The notes beneath the pieces are model-generated. The model saw only the letters and a program-made list of their open reading frames with translations, had not been told where the DNA came from and did no database searches. The translations under genes were made by a program, and so were the position numbers. From DAOUAJ01 sp034433615 (GTDB taxonomy: Bacteria; Chloroflexota; Anaerolineae; DUEN01): a stretch of DNA of 6,484 bases. The stretch lies in assembly GCA_034433615.1 (NCBI GenBank), contig DAOUAJ010000143.1:1-6484 (forward strand), given 5' to 3'. Numbering within the stretch: position 1 is the stretch's first letter; each line of letters starts with the position of its first letter. Shown one piece after another: positions 3,820 through 6,484 of the stretch.

Positions 3820-6484
3820 ATGAATCTAAGCGGGTTGTTGGATTTTCTCAGGCAGGTCAGGCCCTTTGCCGACTTGGTGGAGGGCATCCAGGCAGGCGAG
3901 GTGCCGCCGGGGCCGTTGTCTATCCCTGTTAGCGCGCGCACCTACGTGGCCGCGGCGTTGGCCAGCCTGCTGGCACGCCCCACGTTGGTCGTGACCGCGC
4001 GCACGGACATGGCCAGTCTGTATGCCGAACAACTGCGTATCTGGTCGCCTCAACCTGACGCAGTGCACTGGTTGGCTGACCCGGATGCGCTGCCTTATGA
4101 GCGTGTGCCCTGGTCCCGAGAGACCCGCCAGATGCGCATGGCCGCGTTGGTAGCCCTGGGACAGGCACACTGGCCGGGCTTGCGCTCCGCGGGGAGCGTC
4201 AACATGGCACCGATAGTCGTCCTTTCCGCGCGCGCCCTCATGCAGATGACACTACCCGCGCGCGAGTTGCGCGCCAGTCTGCGTTCACTGTGCCGTCACC
4301 AGGTCGTTGATCTGGGTAGACTGCTGGAGACCTGGGTGGGGCTGGGATATCGCTCCACGGTCGTAGTGGACGGGCCTGGCACCTTCAGCCGCCGTGGCGG
4401 GATCGTGGACATCTGGCCGCCCAATCTCCCCTGGCCAGCCCGGCTTGAGCTCTTCGGCGATGAGGTGGACAGTCTGCGCTCGTTCGATCCGGCCGTGCAG
4501 CGCACTCAGGCTCACCTTGAAGCCATCCTGGTGGGGCCGGCCACAGAAGCTCTGCCCCGGCTGGGGCCGCTGGCTCGGGAACGCCTGTCCGCCCTTGATC
4601 TGCGGCCATGTCACCCTCCTGCCCGCGTGGAGTATGAGCAGGAGATGGATCAACTGCTGGCCGGCACCGGTTTTCGCGGCATCGAGTGGTATTTGCCCTA
4701 CCTGTATTCATCTCCTGTTTCGCCGCTACACCATCTCCCGCCTGATGCCTTGCTGATCCTGGACGACGCAGCGGAGATCGCAGCCACCGTGGCAGACCTG
4801 GAGGGACAGGCGGAGCAGTTGCGCCAGGACCTGGTAGCGCGAGGGGAACTGCCGAACAACCTGCTCAGGCCGTACTTCCGTTGGGCAGAGCTGCTGCCAC
4901 TGGTGGACGAGCGCTCGCCTATCATCCTGGGTTACGGAGGGCTGGATGGGCGGCTTGTTAGCCGGTCGTCACCGCTGGCGCGGGCCTTTGCCTCTGGCCC
5001 TCGCTACGGCGGACGCGTCCGTCAAATCGTAGAGGAGGTGGAGGCACAGCGCCGGGCCGGTGGCCGGCTGCTGCTGATCACGCGGCAGGCTGCCCGATTA
5101 AGCGGCCTGCTAGCCGAGGCCAATGCACCGATCCAAACCCGCGAGGAGGTCCGGGAACCGCCAGGCCGCAGCACAACTACGGTCGTGCCTGGCCAGTTAC
5201 CCGAAGGATGGCTGCTGCGCTCGGAACAGACTCAACCGGGAGAGACAGGGGACGGTACGGGTCAGGAGCGACCAGTCCCCTTGCTGGCTTTTCTCACCGA
5301 TACCGAGCTGTTCGGCTGGAGCAAGCCTCAGCCGCGCCGGCGCTCACGCATCCGGGCTGTTGCTCCGGAGGCATTCTTCGCCGATGTGCAGCCGGGCGAT
5401 CACGTGGTGCATATGGAGCACGGCATTGGCATCTTCAGGGGCCTGGTCAAGATGGAAGTGGATGGCATCCTGCGCGAGTATCTGCAGGTAGACTATGCCC
5501 AAGGTGACCGGCTCTATGTGCCCGTGCACCAGGCCGACCGGCTGAGCCGCTATGTAGGAGCGAGCGATATACCGCCTATCTTGAACCGTCTGGGCACGGC
5601 CGACTGGAACATCGTCAAGCAACGCACCAAGAAGGCGGTGACGGACATCGCCGAAGAGCTGCTCAGGCTCTACGCACAACGTGAGATGGTGCCGGGCCAT
5701 GCCTTCAGTGAGGACAGCACCTGGCAACATGAATTGGAGGCGGCTTTCCCTTATGTGGAGACCGAGGATCAACTTATCGCCATCGAAGCCGTCAAACGTG
5801 ACATGGAACAACCCCGCCCCATGGATCGGCTGATCTGCGGCGATGTGGGGTATGGTAAGACAGAAGTGGCACTGCGGGCGGCTTTTAAGGCGGTGATGGA
5901 CGGCAAACAGGTGGCCGTGTTGGTGCCTACCACGGTGCTGGCTCAGCAGCACTATCAGACTTTCGTCGAGCGGTTGCGCCCCTTCCCAGTCAATACGGAG
6001 ATGCTATCCCGCTTCCGATCACGGGCTGAGCAGCAGAGGGTACTGGAGGGACTGGCGAACGGCACGGTGGACATCGTCATCGGCACACATCGCTTGCTCT
6101 CGAGAGATGTGAGATTCAAGGACCTGGGGCTGGTCATTGTGGATGAGGAGCAGCGCTTTGGCGTGGCCCACAAGGAGCGGCTAAAACAACTCCGCACGGA
6201 AGTAGATGTGCTGACACTGACGGCCACGCCGATCCCGCGCACGTTGCACATGTCGCTCACCGGCGTGCGCGATCTGAGCACGATTGATACGCCGCCGGAA
6301 GAACGGCTGCCCATCCGCACGATCATGGCGGAGTATGACGAGACGCTGATCCGTCAGGCGATCCTGCGTGAGCTGGATCGAGGCGGGCAGGTATTTTTCG
6401 TGCACAACCGCGTACAAGGGATTACCCAGATCGCCCGCCGGCTGGAGAAACTGGTGCCCGAAGCCACTTTTGCCATCGGCCATG
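3820..6484 (+). CDS. mfd: Transcription-repair coupling factor Mfd (C-terminus cut by window edge)
   Basis: The frame is open for 888 codons to the window end; full Mfd is about 1,100-1,200 residues. Mfd is an ATP-driven DNA translocase that removes RNA polymerase stalled at lesions and recruits UvrA. The N-terminal UvrB-homology module includes GYRSTVVVDGPGTFSRRGGI (176-195), then VDIWPPN and ARLELFGDEVDSLRSFD, which carry the UvrA-facing region and no functional Walker A. The RNA polymerase-interacting domain starts near 520 (GDHVVHMEHGIGIFRG) and continues through YLQVDYAQGDRLYVPV. The superfamily 2 motor follows: Walker A GDVGYGKTE (674-682), PTTVLAQQH, GTHRLL, DEEQ box (775-778), LTATPIPRTL (800-809) and GGQVFFVHNRV. 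The rest of the second motor domain, the TRG motif and the C-terminal domain lie beyond the window. ATG 3820 gives a typical MNLSGLLDFL start but has only a weak GGTAAGAG upstream. An in-frame ATG at 3784 would add 12 residues and overlap pth by 17 bases. No frameshift or missing motif is seen. Confidence 0.97.
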   Translation, partial: MNLSGLLDFLRQVRPFADLVEGIQAGEVPPGPLSIPVSARTYVAAALASLLARPTLVVTARTDMASLYAEQLRIWSPQPDAVHWLADPDALPYERVPWSRETRQMRMAALVALGQAHWPGLRSAGSVNMAPIVVLSARALMQMTLPARELRASLRSLCRHQVVDLGRLLETWVGLGYRSTVVVDGPGTFSRRGGIVDIWPPNLPWPARLELFGDEVDSLRSFDPAVQRTQAHLEAILVGPATEALPRLGPLARERLSALDLRPCHPPARVEYEQEMDQLLAGTGFRGIEWYLPYLYSSPVSPLHHLPPDALLILDDAAEIAATVADLEGQAEQLRQDLVARGELPNNLLRPYFRWAELLPLVDERSPIILGYGGLDGRLVSRSSPLARAFASGPRYGGRVRQIVEEVEAQRRAGGRLLLITRQAARLSGLLAEANAPIQTREEVREPPGRSTTTVVPGQLPEGWLLRSEQTQPGETGDGTGQERPVPLLAFLTDTELFGWSKPQPRRRSRIRAVAPEAFFADVQPGDHVVHMEHGIGIFRGLVKMEVDGILREYLQVDYAQGDRLYVPVHQADRLSRYVGASDIPPILNRLGTADWNIVKQRTKKAVTDIAEELLRLYAQREMVPGHAFSEDSTWQHELEAAFPYVETEDQLIAIEAVKRDMEQPRPMDRLICGDVGYGKTEVALRAAFKAVMDGKQVAVLVPTTVLAQQHYQTFVERLRPFPVNTEMLSRFRSRAEQQRVLEGLANGTVDIVIGTHRLLSRDVRFKDLGLVIVDEEQRFGVAHKERLKQLRTEVDVLTLTATPIPRTLHMSLTGVRDLSTIDTPPEERLPIRTIMAEYDETLIRQAILRELDRGGQVFFVHNRVQGITQIARRLEKLVPEATFAIGH

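Noticed and set aside
5344..5952. A long minus-strand frame opposite mfd
   Set aside because: It is antisense to the RNA polymerase-interacting domain and Walker A region of Mfd, which are fully conserved in the plus frame.
1..6484. CRISPR array, tRNA, insertion sequence or prophage signal
   Set aside because: No regularly spaced repeats, cloverleaf, transposase frame or integrase were seen in any frame; the repeats present are short palindromes and a coding linker.

Overview
The window looks like a chromosomal segment of a moderately GC-rich Chloroflexota bacterium (Anaerolineae/Chloroflexia-like). This is inferred from gene content and style: a LuxR-helix-turn-helix plus Kelch membrane protein, a surface protein with a TP-rich linker ahead of a membrane segment, AGCTGA-type intergenic repeats and a GAGCCTGCCGAAGG-type palindrome. 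No rRNA or marker phylogeny was possible, so the assignment is tentative. There are five genes: two on the minus strand and three on the plus strand, diverging from a regulatory region at about 2023-2325. The two end genes run off the window.

Left half, minus strand (1-2022). A CooC-like nickel-insertase-type MinD/ParA ATPase (1225-2022) is followed after 11 bases by a membrane-anchored regulator (1-1213, C-terminus cut). The regulator has an N-terminal LuxR/GerE DNA-binding domain, one transmembrane helix and an extracytoplasmic Kelch beta-propeller. The two probably form one operon, with a sigma70-like promoter at 2193-2222 and a leader of about 165 bases that holds two hairpins. One of these is a long palindrome capped by a GCGA tetraloop.

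Centre (2023-2325). Two back-to-back promoters lie about 15 bases apart (-35 to -35). An 8-base inverted repeat, ATCGCCAA/TTGGCGAT, has its half-sites centred 42 bases apart and overlaps a core element of each promoter, which suggests shared control of the two directions.

Right half, plus strand. First comes a hypothetical exported, membrane-anchored protein (2326-3078) with a signal peptide, a beta-sandwich-like domain, a TP-rich linker and a C-terminal membrane helix. An AGCTGA-type repeat hairpin and a terminator-like hairpin follow it. Next is the housekeeping pair pth (peptidyl-tRNA hydrolase, 3246-3800) and mfd (transcription-repair coupling factor, 3820 onward, C-terminus cut), 19 bases apart and probably co-transcribed. 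The same pair is neighbouring in Bacillus and many other bacteria. The least ordinary part of the window is the left and centre: an ATPase plus membrane-tethered sensor operon facing a surface-protein gene across a shared control region.
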